Source: Syntrophaceae bacterium UBA4810
Lineage (GTDB): Bacteria; Desulfobacterota; Syntrophia; Syntrophales; Smithellaceae
Reading direction: 5' to 3'
Assembly (NCBI GenBank): GCA_002402545.1
Contig: DHGA01000009.1
Coordinates: forward strand, 1-15,427
Length of the DNA stretch: 15,427 nt
In this document: positions 5,206 to 14,338 of the stretch, piece after piece
How positions within the stretch are numbered: position 1 is the stretch's first letter
How the letters are laid out: the number at the start of each line of letters is the position of its first letter
The notes under the pieces: generated by a model
Databases searched by the model: none
Told to the model about the DNA's origin: nothing
The model's input: the letters and a program-made list of their open reading frames with translations, nothing else
Position numbers and translations under genes: made by a program

Positions 5206-5682
5206 ATGAATAATTCAGACAAACAATTTATGCAAATGGCCATTAGGCTGGCGCTGGATGGTATGCGCAAAAATGAAGGCGGACCCTTTGGCGCTATTGT
5301 GGTTAAAGATAAAACGGTAATCGGAAGAGGAAATAACCGTGTCCTTTATAAAAATGATCCGACCGCTCACGCGGAAATAGAGGCCATACGCCAGGCCTGT
5401 CAGAACATCAAAAGCTTTCACCTGGAGGATTGCACCCTCTATGCATTGTGTGAGCCGTGTCCCATGTGCATGGCCGCTGTTTATTGGGCGAAAATAGCAA
5501 AAGTTGTTTTCGGCTGTACCAGAAAGGACGCGGCTAAAATAGGTTTTGCTGATGATTTGATATACAAAGAATTAAATATGCCGCCTTCCGAACGGAGCAT
5601 TCCTATGGAATCAATGTTGAGAGACGACTCGCTTCGCGTCTTTGACGAATGGATAAAAAAGCATGATAAAATAAATTATTAA
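5206..5682 (+). CDS. guaD: Guanine deaminase (cytidine-deaminase-like zinc enzyme)
   Basis: This 158-residue protein converts guanine to xanthine and ammonia in purine salvage in the cytoplasm. Zinc ligands are H55 (TAHAEIEAIR), C85 and C88 (CEPCPMC), and E57 is the proton shuttle. The tail DAAKIGFADDLIYKELNMPP-SERSIPM closely follows Bacillus subtilis GuaD and separates this protein from tRNA adenosine deaminase TadA, which belongs to the same superfamily. The length matches GuaD (about 156). ATG 5206 is the natural start but has only a weak ribosome-binding site. It lies 97 bases after the toxin gene and 101 before the polymerase gene. I see no other purine genes nearby. Confidence 0.87.
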   Translation: MNNSDKQFMQMAIRLALDGMRKNEGGPFGAIVVKDKTVIGRGNNRVLYKNDPTAHAEIEAIRQACQNIKSFHLEDCTLYALCEPCPMCMAAVYWAKIAKVVFGCTRKDAAKIGFADDLIYKELNMPPSERSIPMESMLRDDSLRVFDEWIKKHDKINY

Positions 5683-5772
5683 AGGTTGTTTAGCTATCCA
5701 AACCGGTTGGAACTTATTTTTGTCAAAAACCGTCAATAATTGAAGTTTTCCTTAAATTTTTACTTACACTTT

Positions 5773-5784
5773 TAAAACGTTTTA
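5773..5784. promoter_or_regulatory. Palindrome TAAAACGTTTTA abutting the polymerase start codon
   Basis: A perfect 12-bp palindrome ends on the A of the ATG at 5784. It shares the AACGTT core with the toxin-antitoxin operators. A possible but poor promoter (TTGAAG at 5740-5745) precedes it. No GAAC-N4-GTTC LexA box is present between 5683 and 5783. Confidence 0.3.
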
Positions 5785-7094
5785 TGTCTCAGCAATTATT
5801 CTCTCTTTCTTCTTGGCCGCGCGCGATTGTTCATATCGACGGCGACGCGTTTTTTACTTCCTGCGAAGAAGCGATTCATCCGGAACTTAAAGGCAAACCG
5901 CTCATCACCGGCGGCGAACGCGGCATTGTGGCCTGCGCGAGCTACGCGGCAAAAAAGCTAGGCATCAAACGAGGCGTCCCTCTGCATGAGGCACGTAAAA
6001 TCTGTCCGGGGCTCATCGTTCTGCCATCGGATTACGAAACTTACAGTCTGTTTTCGCGGCGGATGTTTTCCATCATGCGCCGCTTCACGCCCGACGTCGA
6101 AGAATATTCTATTGATGAAGCTTTTGGTGATATCACCGGCATGCGCCGCGCGCTGCGTTCCTCTTACGAGGAAATCGCGCTGAACATGAAAAAAGAAATC
6201 GAAAAGGAGTTGGGCATTACCGTTTCCGTGGGTTTAAGCATCACCAAGGTGTTGGCAAAAGTCGCCTCCAAGCATCAGAAACCAGCGGGAATAACCGTGA
6301 TCAAAGGTAAAAACATCGCCGAATATCTCTGTGATTTTCCTGTGGAAAAAATCTGGGGCATCGGGCCTGCCACCACCAATTATCTGGCCAAAATGGGCGT
6401 GCGCACAGCGCTGGCTTTTGCCGGGCTTCCCGAAGAAACTGTTTTAAAAAAATTCACCAAGCCGGGCGTGGAAATCTGGCAGGAATTGCGCGGCAAATCC
6501 ATTTATCCGGTAGTGCCCGAAGAAAAAAGCACCTATGCTTCCATCAGTAAAACCAAAACATTCGCGCCGCCTAATTCCGATGCCGCATATCTTTTCGCGC
6601 AGCTCATGCGCAATATGGAATCCGCCTGTATCAAAGCCCGGCGCTATAATCTCGCGCCGAAAAAAATTGCGGTGTATTTAAAGATGCAGGATTTTGAAAC
6701 AACGGGCAGCGAAGCCGTGCTTTCCCGCCCCTGCTGCCGCCCGCTGGAATTTGCCGGTGTTGTCCGCGAGCTTTTCAACGAGTGCTACCATGCGGCTGAC
6801 CTCTACCGCGCCACCGGCGTGATTCTGTGCGATTTAGTTTCCGACCAGAATATCCAGTATTCGCTTTTTGATGATCCCGTGCAGGCGCAAAAAATAAGAG
6901 AAATCTATCGCGCTGCCGATGAGTTGGGGCAAAGATACGGCAAGCACACTCTGCATTTGGGCTCATCTCATCTGATAGAAAAATTGGGCCGGGGCCGCCG
7001 GGGCAACCCTACAGTTCGTGAACAAACGCAGCTTAAAGGCGAAACCCGCCGCCGCCATTTGGTACTGCCGCTTCTTTACATAAAACCTGAATGA
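5784..7094 (+). CDS. dinB: Y-family DNA polymerase (DinB/UmuC type)
   Basis: This 436-residue translesion polymerase copies past damaged bases. Palm-domain metal ligands are D19 (HIDGDAFF) and D111-E112 (YSIDEAF). F24 is at the steric-gate position that excludes ribonucleotides. SVGLSITKVLAKVASKHQKP is the conserved fingers/palm motif, and the thumb begins at WGIGPATTNYLAKMGV with a helix-hairpin-helix. The clamp-binding peptide QYSLF (358-362) is followed by a tail, GQRYGKHTLHLGSS, found in UmuC-like and deltaproteobacterial-type members, then a basic C-terminal extension. DinB and UmuC cannot be separated with certainty. ATG 5784 lacks a clear ribosome-binding site. The upstream lexA may be its ancestral neighbour, now 4.4 kb away. 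Confidence 0.92.
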   Translation: MSQQLFSLSSWPRAIVHIDGDAFFTSCEEAIHPELKGKPLITGGERGIVACASYAAKKLGIKRGVPLHEARKICPGLIVLPSDYETYSLFSRRMFSIMRRFTPDVEEYSIDEAFGDITGMRRALRSSYEEIALNMKKEIEKELGITVSVGLSITKVLAKVASKHQKPAGITVIKGKNIAEYLCDFPVEKIWGIGPATTNYLAKMGVRTALAFAGLPEETVLKKFTKPGVEIWQELRGKSIYPVVPEEKSTYASISKTKTFAPPNSDAAYLFAQLMRNMESACIKARRYNLAPKKIAVYLKMQDFETTGSEAVLSRPCCRPLEFAGVVRELFNECYHAADLYRATGVILCDLVSDQNIQYSLFDDPVQAQKIREIYRAADELGQRYGKHTLHLGSSHLIEKLGRGRRGNPTVREQTQLKGETRRRHLVLPLLYIKPE

Positions 7095-7161
7095 CCGCCG
7101 CTCACCAATCGCGCATTTTTTGTCATCTCCAATATATAAAACTCGCCTTACGACAAAGGCA

Positions 7162-7190
7162 TTGCGCTAACATCTTCAATATGTTAGATA
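7162..7190 (+). promoter_or_regulatory. Candidate promoter of the leuS-lptE run, overlapping a small hairpin
   Basis: TTGCGC (7162-7167), a 17-bp spacer and an extended -10 TGT-TAGATA (7182-7190) make a plausible promoter. The start would be near 7197, leaving a leader of about 33 bases. The inverted repeat CTAACAT/ATGTTAG (7167-7173 and 7181-7187, 7-nt loop) occupies the spacer, and ACTCGCC is repeated at 7141 and 7191. Nothing experimental supports it. Confidence 0.35.
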
Positions 7191-7229
7191 ACTCGCCGAT
7201 TATTTAGTTGTTTTGGAGCAACCACATAT

Positions 7230-9809
7230 ATGAAATACGCACCGCAAAAGATTGAAGAAAAATGGCAGGCAAAGTGGAATAAAGAAAAAACTTTTAAAGT
7301 TACCGAAGATATCGGCAAACCAAAATATTATCTGCTGGAAATGTTCCCCTACCCTTCCGGCAAAATCCATATCGGCCATGTCCGTAATTATACCATTGGC
7401 GATGTCGTCGCGCGCTACAAACGCATGCGTGGTTTTAATGTTTTGCACCCGATGGGCTGGGACGCTTTCGGCCTGCCCGCGGAAAACGCCGCTATCGAAC
7501 ACAAAATCCATCCACTGAAATGGACGAACGAAAACATCGCCCACATGCGCAAACAGCTCAAACGCATGGGATTCAGCTACGACTGGGACAGAGAAGTATC
7601 CACCTGCGAACCGAAATATTACCGCTGGGAACAGCTCTTTTTTATCTGGATGTATGAAAAAGGCCTGGCCTACAAAAAACGCTCCACGGTAAATTACTGT
7701 GGCAAATGCGAAACGGTGCTCGCCAACGAACAGGTGGAAGCTGGTCTTTGCTGGCGCTGCTCCACGGAAGTGACGGAAAAAACGCTGGACCAATGGTTTT
7801 TCAAAATTACCGCCTACATCGAAGAACTCCTCGATTACTGTGACAAACTTCCCGGATGGCCGGAAAAAGTGCTCACCATGCAGAAAAACTGGATCGGCAA
7901 AAGCTACGGCTGTGAAGTTGATTTCCCGATGGCTGATGGTAATGGCGCCATCAAAGTATTTACCACCCGTCAGGATACGCTCTTCGGCGCGACATTTATG
8001 TTAGTGGCCGCGGAACATCCGCTGGTGATGGAATTGGCCAAAGGTAAACCGTGCGAAAAAGAAGTTGTTCAGTTTGTGGAAAAAGTAAAAAAACAGGACA
8101 AACTGATGCGCACTTCCGAATACTACGAAAAAGAAGGACTCTTTCTAGAATCCTATTGTAAAAATCCCCTTACCGGAAAACAGATGCCCATTTACGCCGC
8201 CAATTTTGTTTTGGCCGATTACGGCACCGGCTGCGTGATGGCTGTCCCCACACACGACCAGCGCGACTTTGAGTTTGCCAAAAAATTTAATCTGCCGCTG
8301 ATTGTCGTCATCCAACCCAAAGACAAAACTCTTGACGCGGCGACAATGACCGAAGCCTACGTGGACGAAGGCGTTCTGGTCAACTCCGGACAATTTGATG
8401 GCATGGAAAACACCAAAGTGCTCGATGCCATCGCTGATTTTCTAGAGAAGGAAGGAAAAGGCAAACGCACTATTCAATACCGTCTGCGTGACTGGGGAAT
8501 TTCCCGTCAGCGCTACTGGGGCGCGCCCATTCCCATGATAAACTGCGACAAATGCGGCATTGTACCCGTGCCGGAAAAAGATTTGCCCGTAATTCTGCCG
8601 GAGAAAGTAAAATTAAGTTCCGAAGGCGGCTCGCCGCTGGCGGCACTCAAAGAATTTGTGGAAACAAAATGCCCTAAATGCGGCAGCCATGCAAAAAGAG
8701 AAACAGACACAATGGATACATTTGTGGAATCTTCCTGGTATTTCGACCGCTTCTGCTGCCCGGATTTTGACAGCAAGCCTGGGCTGGACCGCGAGAAGCT
8801 CGATTACTGGATGCCGGTGGATCAGTACATCGGCGGCGTGGAACATGCTATTCTGCATCTGCTTTACGCGCGTTTCTACACCAAGATGCTGCGCGACTTC
8901 GGCGTCATCGGCGTGGACGAACCTTTCACCAATCTCCTCACTCAGGGCATGGTCTGTAAAGAAACGATGAAGTGCTCCGAGCACGGTTATCTTTTTCCCG
9001 AACAGGCGGCGGAAGGGAAATGCCATCTTTGCCAGAAAGAAGTCATTATCGGTAAAACGGAAAAAATGTCCAAGTCGCTCAAAAACGTCATCGACCCGGA
9101 TTATCTGATAAAAACATACGGCGCGGACACGGCACGCATTTTCGGTCTTTTTGCCGCGCCCCCGGAAAAAGACCTGGAATGGAGCGATCAGGGGGTGGAA
9201 GGTTCGTTCCGTTTTTTAAACCGCTTGTGGCGTATATTTATTGAATATCTGGAAGACATTAAAAAAATCAAAGCTCCCGATGCTGACCTTGCGCTGGAGG
9301 GCGAGTGGAAAAATCTGCGGCGCAAAACGCATCAGACCATCCGCAAAGTAACCATTGACATTGAAGACCGTTTCCATTTCAATACAGCCATCAGCGCCGT
9401 TATGGAACTTGTAAACGCCGTTTATCTGGTACAACGCCCCGCTAAAGACAACGAAAAAGAACTGTCTGTTATCCGCGAGGCGCTGGAGGCGGCGGTTGTG
9501 CTTCTGGCTCCTATAGTGCCGCACATCGCGGAAGAGCTATGGCATATGCTTGGTCACAAAACAGCGGTATGCGACGCGAGCTGGCCCAAATATGAAGAAG
9601 CCATCGCCAGCGAGGAAGAGATAACAGTGGTAATTCAGATAAACGGAAAGCTGCGCAGCCGGATGACCGTACCTGTAGGTGAAAACGCGGAAAAAATAAA
9701 AGCGGACGCGCTGGCCGATGTTAAAATAAAGGCGTTGCTTAAAGACGTATCAGTTAAAAAAGTTATTTACGTACCCAACAAACTGGTCAACATTGTTGTT
9801 GCCCAATAA
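7230..9809 (+). CDS. leuS: Leucyl-tRNA synthetase
   Basis: This 859-residue class I synthetase charges tRNA-Leu. The ATP-binding HIGH lies at 47-50 ([14 protein letters not shown]) and KMSKS at 612-616. A zinc module has C157, C160, C174 and C177. The CP1 editing domain contains TTRQDTLFG (245-253) and the discriminating aspartate D343 in [11 protein letters not shown], so proofreading of mischarged amino acids should be intact. Two further CxxC clusters (INCDKCG with TKCPKCG, and GKCHLCQ just before KMSKS) suggest more zinc-stabilised insertions. The C-terminus ends with an anticodon-binding helix bundle and a small domain ([10 protein letters not shown]...). The length is normal for bacterial LeuRS. 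ATG 7230 follows a weak GGAG. lptE starts 12 bases after the stop. Confidence 0.97.
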   Translation: MKYAPQKIEEKWQAKWNKEKTFKVTEDIGKPKYYLLEMFPYPSGKIHIGHVRNYTIGDVVARYKRMRGFNVLHPMGWDAFGLPAENAAIEHKIHPLKWTNENIAHMRKQLKRMGFSYDWDREVSTCEPKYYRWEQLFFIWMYEKGLAYKKRSTVNYCGKCETVLANEQVEAGLCWRCSTEVTEKTLDQWFFKITAYIEELLDYCDKLPGWPEKVLTMQKNWIGKSYGCEVDFPMADGNGAIKVFTTRQDTLFGATFMLVAAEHPLVMELAKGKPCEKEVVQFVEKVKKQDKLMRTSEYYEKEGLFLESYCKNPLTGKQMPIYAANFVLADYGTGCVMAVPTHDQRDFEFAKKFNLPLIVVIQPKDKTLDAATMTEAYVDEGVLVNSGQFDGMENTKVLDAIADFLEKEGKGKRTIQYRLRDWGISRQRYWGAPIPMINCDKCGIVPVPEKDLPVILPEKVKLSSEGGSPLAALKEFVETKCPKCGSHAKRETDTMDTFVESSWYFDRFCCPDFDSKPGLDREKLDYWMPVDQYIGGVEHAILHLLYARFYTKMLRDFGVIGVDEPFTNLLTQGMVCKETMKCSEHGYLFPEQAAEGKCHLCQKEVIIGKTEKMSKSLKNVIDPDYLIKTYGADTARIFGLFAAPPEKDLEWSDQGVEGSFRFLNRLWRIFIEYLEDIKKIKAPDADLALEGEWKNLRRKTHQTIRKVTIDIEDRFHFNTAISAVMELVNAVYLVQRPAKDNEKELSVIREALEAAVVLLAPIVPHIAEELWHMLGHKTAVCDASWPKYEEAIASEEEITVVIQINGKLRSRMTVPVGENAEKIKADALADVKIKALLKDVSVKKVIYVPNKLVNIVVAQ

Positions 9810-9821
9810 GAAAGGTGCCCT

Positions 9822-10358
9822 ATGAAAAAAATAAATCTTAAGAAATCTTTAAAAATAATCACCCTATTCCTTCTTTTTGCGCTGCTTATGGGATGCGGAT
9901 ATGCATTCGCGCCTCAGGGAGAATACGTTGATAAACGCATTCAAAAAGTTTACGTGGAGCCGTTCGGCAACAAGACGCCGCAGGCCGAAATAGAAAATTT
10001 TGTGCGCACGGCTTTCATTAATCATCTTATACAAAATACTCGTTTCAAGGTTGTGGGAAGCTCGGCACAAGCAGACGCGACAATCAAAGGAACAATCCTG
10101 CATTACAATGCAAACACGCTTTCTTACCGCCCCAACAAACTGGCGGCTGAAGAAAGAATATCCACCACTCTGGAAGTTGTTTTTCGGGATAAGGAAAACG
10201 ATAAAGTTCTCTGGAGTTCCAGAGGCATAAGAGGAACGGTTGAATACGACCTGGAAGACAATATAAACCTTATTCCCATAGCCAGAAAAAACGCCCTCAT
10301 CAAGCTCGCTAACGATACAGCGGAAAAAGCCGTAAATTTAATGCTTGCGGGATTTTAA
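9822..10358 (+). CDS. lptE: LPS-assembly outer-membrane lipoprotein LptE
   Basis: This 178-residue protein has a lipoprotein signal peptide: basic MKKINLKKSLK, a hydrophobic core, and lipobox L-M-G-C with C25 the lipidated residue. The mature part starts GYAFAP and carries the LptE/RlpB pattern VYVEPFGNKTPQAEIENFVR, then LIQNTRFKVV, ADATIKGTI and YDLEDNINLIPIARKNALIKLAND. LptE plugs the LptD barrel and helps deliver lipopolysaccharide to the cell surface. AAAGGTG provides a ribosome-binding site for ATG 9822. leuS-lptE is a frequent order in Gram-negative genomes, normally followed by holA, but here a glycosyltransferase fusion follows after 21 bases. Sequence conservation in this family is low, so synteny adds much of the confidence. 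Confidence 0.87.
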   Translation: MKKINLKKSLKIITLFLLFALLMGCGYAFAPQGEYVDKRIQKVYVEPFGNKTPQAEIENFVRTAFINHLIQNTRFKVVGSSAQADATIKGTILHYNANTLSYRPNKLAAEERISTTLEVVFRDKENDKVLWSSRGIRGTVEYDLEDNINLIPIARKNALIKLANDTAEKAVNLMLAGF

Positions 10359-10379
10359 CGTAAACCTTTACAAATAATC

Positions 10380-12767
10380 ATGACGCCTTCAGCCGTAAAA
10401 TTCGGCCGTTATTTCCTTTTGGCCGTGAATAACGAAAAAGAAGCGGTGATTTTATGGCCCGCGCGCGGCCAAAATATCGCTCAAATCAGTAATCTTTACA
10501 CATTTATAAAAAAAACATCCGCGCGATTTTTGCTGTTTATTGATTCCGAAAGAGAAATTGCCTGCGAAGCTAAAGCAATAAGAAGGCTGATTGCGCTTGC
10601 TGCAAAAATAAATAGCGGCCTTGTTTTTTCCAATTTTCATGAGAAAAAAGTAAATAAATTAATCCCCCATCCTTTAATCGATTATCAAATCGGCTCTATC
10701 CGCGATAATTTCGATTTCGGACATTTCTTTGTCTTTTCTATGCGGGCAATTAAAAATACTTTGGAAAAATACGGCGCGCCTCCGGCTGATAAAAATAGCA
10801 CTTTATATGACATGCGCCTGAAAGTTTCTCTTGATTACCGGATTATTCACGTCGCGCAATCGCTTTACACCGCCGCGGTTAGAAAAATTAAATCGGCCGA
10901 AAAGAAATCATCAAAAACAGAAAAACATTTTGCCTACACCGCCGCGGAAAATCTCGCGCGGCAAAAAAAGCTGGAGAAAGTGGCCACCAATTATCTGCGC
11001 CTTAGCGGCGCGTATCTTAAAGCGCCGGGAAAAAAAGCAGATTCCGTAAAAAATAAATTTCCCGTGGAAGTAAGCGTGATAATTCCTGTGCTTAACCGAA
11101 AAAAGACAATTGCGGATGCCGTAAAAAGCGCGCTCGCGCAAAAAACTGATTTTTCTTTCAACATTATCGTGGTGGATAATCATTCCACCGACGGCACAAC
11201 CGCCGTAATCGAAAAACTCGCCGCAAATAATGAAAAAATCAAGCATCTGATTCCATCGCGACACGATTTGGGCATCGGCGGGTGCTGGAACGAAGCTGTC
11301 AAATCAAAACATTGCGGGCGTTTTGCTGTTCAGCTTGATTCCGACGATCTTTACAGTTCACCAAGATCTCTTCAAAAAATAGTAGAAACGCTGCGACGCA
11401 ATAAATTTGCCATGATTGCTGGTTCTTATACTATCGTAAATAGAAAGCTCAAAAAAATCCCTCCGGGTCTGATTGACCACAGGGAATGGACAAGAAATAA
11501 CGGGCACAACAATCTTCTGCGTGTAAACGGCCTGGGCGCGCCGCGCGCCTTTAACACCGCGATAATCCGCAAAATCGGTTTCCCCAACGTTAGCTACGGC
11601 GAAGATTACGCTGTTTCGCTACGCATCTCACGCGAATACAAAATCGGCAGAATTTATGAAAGCCTTTATCTTTGCCGCCGTTGGGGTGGTAACACGGACG
11701 CTGCTCTTTCTATAGAAAAACAAAACCGCAACGATTTCTATAAAGACATGCTGCGCACAAAGGAAATAAAAGCGCGGGGGCATTTAAACAAAAATAAACA
11801 TGAACTGGATAAAAAGATTTTACTCAGCTTTCCCAATAAAAAATCATTGGCATCTTTGTGTTTTAATCTTATCGAGGAACAAAGAAATAACTGGCCGATG
11901 CTGAACAGCGCGTATCAGGAACTAAAAAATGTCCACATTCGTTCAATCAACTGCGGCTTATATAATGTTTCTCTGCAATTCAATCCCCGGCGCGCGGTAA
12001 GCTCCGGCGCCGCTGTTGACGCGCAATCAATCAAGAATAGGCTCTGTTTTTTATGTCCGGCAAATTTGCCTGCCCGGCAAAAAGCGATAATTTATCGCGA
12101 AAATTATCTGATTTTGTGTAATCCCGCGCCTATATTTAAAAATCATTTGACTATTTCACACATTAAACATCAGCCCCAGAAAATATCCCCGTCTTTCACC
12201 GATATGCTGATATTGGCCAAAGACCTGGCGCCGGAATTCATCACTCTTTATAACGGCTCCGCCTGCGGCGCCTCCGCTCCTGATCATCTGCATTTCCAGG
12301 CCGTACCGAAAAGCGCCTTGCCTTTTATAACAGAAATTAACGCGCTAAATCCAAATCAGGAAATATCCGAAATCAAGAATTACGCGGGCGCGCAAATTGG
12401 CCGCTCCTTGCTGACGCTATCGGGAAGCAATATTGATATTTTATCCGAGCAGTTTAAACACCTGTTAAGAATCGCGCAAAAAGTACTGGCTACCAAATCC
12501 GAACCGATGATGAATGTGCTTTGCGCCTATAAAAATAATAAGTGGCGGCTGATAATTTTTTTTCGCCAAAAACACCGTCCGGAAGCTTTCTTTGAGAAAG
12601 GCGAAAAAAGAATTTTTGTTTCTCCCGGCGCGATAGACATGGCCGGCGTCATCATTACCCCGATGGAGATTGATTTTGAACGTCTCAGCAGTGATATTGT
12701 TGGCGGCATTTATCGCGAAGTAACACTACCCGACGAAAAAATGCGGCAAATCATGGAAGCGTTATGA
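10380..12767 (+). CDS. Glycosyltransferase / DUF4922 (HIT/GalT-like phosphorylase) fusion protein
   Basis: Three parts are visible in 795 residues. Residues 1-170 look like a degenerate GT-A domain ([10 protein letters not shown] at 50-59, [19 protein letters not shown] at 96-114) without a clear DxD, followed by a basic linker. Residues 229-480 are a GT2 domain: [20 protein letters not shown], the metal-binding D320-S-D-D323, catalytic GED (407-409) and the [11 protein letters not shown] tail. Residues 495-795 match DUF4922. The features there are [36 protein letters not shown]556-x-x-C559, and [14 protein letters not shown] with H636-x-H638-x-Q640, the HIT/GalT nucleotidyl-transfer motif. 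The middle His would form a nucleotidyl intermediate. No signal peptide or membrane segment is visible, so it is cytoplasmic. Substrates are unknown. Its stop overlaps the next start as ATGA. Confidence 0.82.
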   Translation: MTPSAVKFGRYFLLAVNNEKEAVILWPARGQNIAQISNLYTFIKKTSARFLLFIDSEREIACEAKAIRRLIALAAKINSGLVFSNFHEKKVNKLIPHPLIDYQIGSIRDNFDFGHFFVFSMRAIKNTLEKYGAPPADKNSTLYDMRLKVSLDYRIIHVAQSLYTAAVRKIKSAEKKSSKTEKHFAYTAAENLARQKKLEKVATNYLRLSGAYLKAPGKKADSVKNKFPVEVSVIIPVLNRKKTIADAVKSALAQKTDFSFNIIVVDNHSTDGTTAVIEKLAANNEKIKHLIPSRHDLGIGGCWNEAVKSKHCGRFAVQLDSDDLYSSPRSLQKIVETLRRNKFAMIAGSYTIVNRKLKKIPPGLIDHREWTRNNGHNNLLRVNGLGAPRAFNTAIIRKIGFPNVSYGEDYAVSLRISREYKIGRIYESLYLCRRWGGNTDAALSIEKQNRNDFYKDMLRTKEIKARGHLNKNKHELDKKILLSFPNKKSLASLCFNLIEEQRNNWPMLNSAYQELKNVHIRSINCGLYNVSLQFNPRRAVSSGAAVDAQSIKNRLCFLCPANLPARQKAIIYRENYLILCNPAPIFKNHLTISHIKHQPQKISPSFTDMLILAKDLAPEFITLYNGSACGASAPDHLHFQAVPKSALPFITEINALNPNQEISEIKNYAGAQIGRSLLTLSGSNIDILSEQFKHLLRIAQKVLATKSEPMMNVLCAYKNNKWRLIIFFRQKHRPEAFFEKGEKRIFVSPGAIDMAGVIITPMEIDFERLSSDIVGGIYREVTLPDEKMRQIMEAL

Positions 12768-13318
12768 ATAATCAAACACGTGTTATTATCGACAGCGATT
12801 ACAGCTTCGCCGAGGCTTTGGCAGGCACAAACGCGCCTCTGGAAATAATTGACAAGCTTTCCGTACTCGATGTCTGTTATTATTCTTTTGACGGTCTCAA
12901 ACATCAAGGTCAGATTATTATCGATAAAGAACTTGAAGATGACGTGACGGATATTTTTGCGCTCATTGAAAACATGAAATTCCCTGTGGGTAAAGTACTT
13001 CCGATTTGCTCTTATGGCTGGCACGATGGAGATTCCATGGCGGATAATAATTCTTCCGCTTTTAATTTCCGCCTGATTGAGGGAACAACTAAATTGTCCC
13101 TGCATTCGCTGGGACGAGCTGTGGATATCAACCCAGTGCAAAATCCTGTTGTTTATCCCAGCGGCATCGTTGCTCCGGCGGACGCGGTTTATGACCCGCA
13201 AAAAGCGGGCACTTTGAGCGGCGGGCATCAAGTGGTGGAAGAATTTTTAAAACGCGGCTGGCGCTGGGGCGGCAATTTTGAACAGCCTAAAGATTATCAT
13301 CACTTTGAAAAAATATAA
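12764..13318 (+). CDS. M15-type zinc peptidase (peptidoglycan endopeptidase/carboxypeptidase-like)
   Basis: This 184-residue protein has the M15 zinc signature. S112-L-H114-SLGRAVD121 gives the first His and Asp ligands, and DYHHFE (177-182) supplies the last His (H180 probable). [16 protein letters not shown] follows the M15C pattern W-G-G-x-W...D-x-x-H-F. Relatives cut peptide bonds in the stem peptide of peptidoglycan, either L-Ala-D-Glu or D-Ala-D-Ala. The frame starts at ATG 12764, overlapping the fusion gene's stop by four bases. Residues 1-60 are hydrophilic with no signal peptide, which is unusual unless the substrate is a fragment inside the cell. The coupling implies a shared pathway with the glycosyltransferase/DUF4922 protein. 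Confidence 0.8.
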   Translation: MNNQTRVIIDSDYSFAEALAGTNAPLEIIDKLSVLDVCYYSFDGLKHQGQIIIDKELEDDVTDIFALIENMKFPVGKVLPICSYGWHDGDSMADNNSSAFNFRLIEGTTKLSLHSLGRAVDINPVQNPVVYPSGIVAPADAVYDPQKAGTLSGGHQVVEEFLKRGWRWGGNFEQPKDYHHFEKI

Positions 13319-13365
13319 AATCCTTAAGGCCAAAGGCCGAAGTGTTCAGGGATGAAATAATAAAA

Positions 13366-14106
13366 CTATAAAGGTCGTGAGATGATTACGCCGGTAAATC
13401 TTTTGTTGGCTTTCAGATATGCGGCAAGCGTCTTTTTAGAAATAACCACAGCGCCTTCTTTACTTGACGCGTGCAACAAATAAAGATTCTTCCCCTGCCA
13501 CAGCGCAAAACCGACATGAGTCACATCCAGACCTTCTTTAGCAGAGACAAAAGCGACAATATCGCCGTTTTTAATCTTTTCTTTACTGGCAATAAATTTG
13601 TTTTTATCAATAATTGCGAAAGCTTTACCGGAGAGATTTTTTTCCGCCGCGAGCATATTTTGTAATTTTTTTTCGTTTTTCAGCGCCGGATAAAGGCCGC
13701 GATTGGTGGTCATAAAATTAATTTTTACCCTCCGCGACCTACCGCCCAAAGATTTGGTTATATTCTTGATTATTTTCTTCTTTTCGTTGTCGTGCAGCCA
13801 ATCGGTAAAATAATGCAGGCGTGAGGAATAACCGGCGATAACACCCTTCCGGTAGCGAATGAGCTTCAACTGGCGCATGTATTCACGGGGCGATTTTTTT
13901 CCGCTGGTAAACCAACGCGCCAGCGCCAACATGCTTTCCACAAAGGTAAAGCAATCAAACTTGCGTAAATTGACAATCAGTTTTTCGCTGCCCTGCGCTT
14001 CGAGCGTCGCCTCTTTATACGGCGCGCCCAGAAAACATAAAGCGATTCCCGCAACTAAATCGCCAAAGGTTCTTTTTTCTCTGGTTTTGGCTTTATTTTT
14101 TTTCAC
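13366..14106 (-). CDS. DUF1460 family protein, N-acetylmuramoyl-L-alanine amidase-like
   Basis: This 246-residue protein has the DUF1460 (NlpC/P60-related) pattern: EKLIVNLRKFDCFTFVESML with nucleophile candidate C52, YSSRLHYFTDWLHDN, VKINFMTTNRGLYPAL, IKNGDIVAFVSAKEGLDVTH with H197, VGFALW, and LLHASSKEGAVVI. Members are structurally cysteine amidases or peptidases acting on peptidoglycan or muropeptides. The start is GTG (14106-14104) with AAGGAG nine bases upstream. An in-frame TAA three codons before the GTG rules out an upstream extension, so there is no signal peptide, whereas many relatives are exported. It converges on the M15 gene with a 47-base gap and no obvious terminator. A muropeptide-processing role is inferred from family and neighbours. 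Confidence 0.82.
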   Translation of the reverse strand: MKKNKAKTREKRTFGDLVAGIALCFLGAPYKEATLEAQGSEKLIVNLRKFDCFTFVESMLALARWFTSGKKSPREYMRQLKLIRYRKGVIAGYSSRLHYFTDWLHDNEKKKIIKNITKSLGGRSRRVKINFMTTNRGLYPALKNEKKLQNMLAAEKNLSGKAFAIIDKNKFIASKEKIKNGDIVAFVSAKEGLDVTHVGFALWQGKNLYLLHASSKEGAVVISKKTLAAYLKANKRFTGVIISRPL

Positions 14107-14152
14107 TGATGCTTACTCCTTATTATTTTGTCTTTGAGAGTAGCGTAGCCAT

Positions 14153-14230
14153 GGATCGCTTCACTAGTGCTCGCGATAACAAGGCTTTCCTGTCATTGTG
14201 AACCCCGTGCCAACGGGGTGAAGCAATCTC
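14153..14230. repeat. Inverted pair of interspersed repeats ('TGTCATTG...GAAGCAATCTC' type)
   Basis: The right copy reads TGTCATTGTGA (14191-14201), then a perfect hairpin ACCCCGT-GCCA-ACGGGGT (14202-14219), then GAAGCAATCTC (14220-14230). The left copy (GGATCGCTTCACTAG...CTCGCGATAACA, 14153-14180) looks like a decayed copy in the opposite orientation. Together they form a BIME-like palindromic unit common in the intergenic DNA of several bacterial groups. Confidence 0.65.
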
Positions 14231-14338
14231 AAATATTACCTAGCCAAGCTTTCGCTGTGATCAGGGCTTGGACTCACCTCAATGAGCAATGAATATTTGT
14301 AAATTATTATTTGCTACAATGCAAATCCAAAAATGAAG

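Noticed and set aside
7167..7187. Hairpin before leuS as a T-box or attenuator
   Set aside because: No T-box bulge, specifier loop or antiterminator is present. A 7-bp AT-rich stem is more likely incidental to the promoter spacer.
7200..7793. Minus-strand open frame across the leuS start
   Set aside because: It is a mirror of the leuS coding strand, which has HIGH and zinc motifs in the same stretch.
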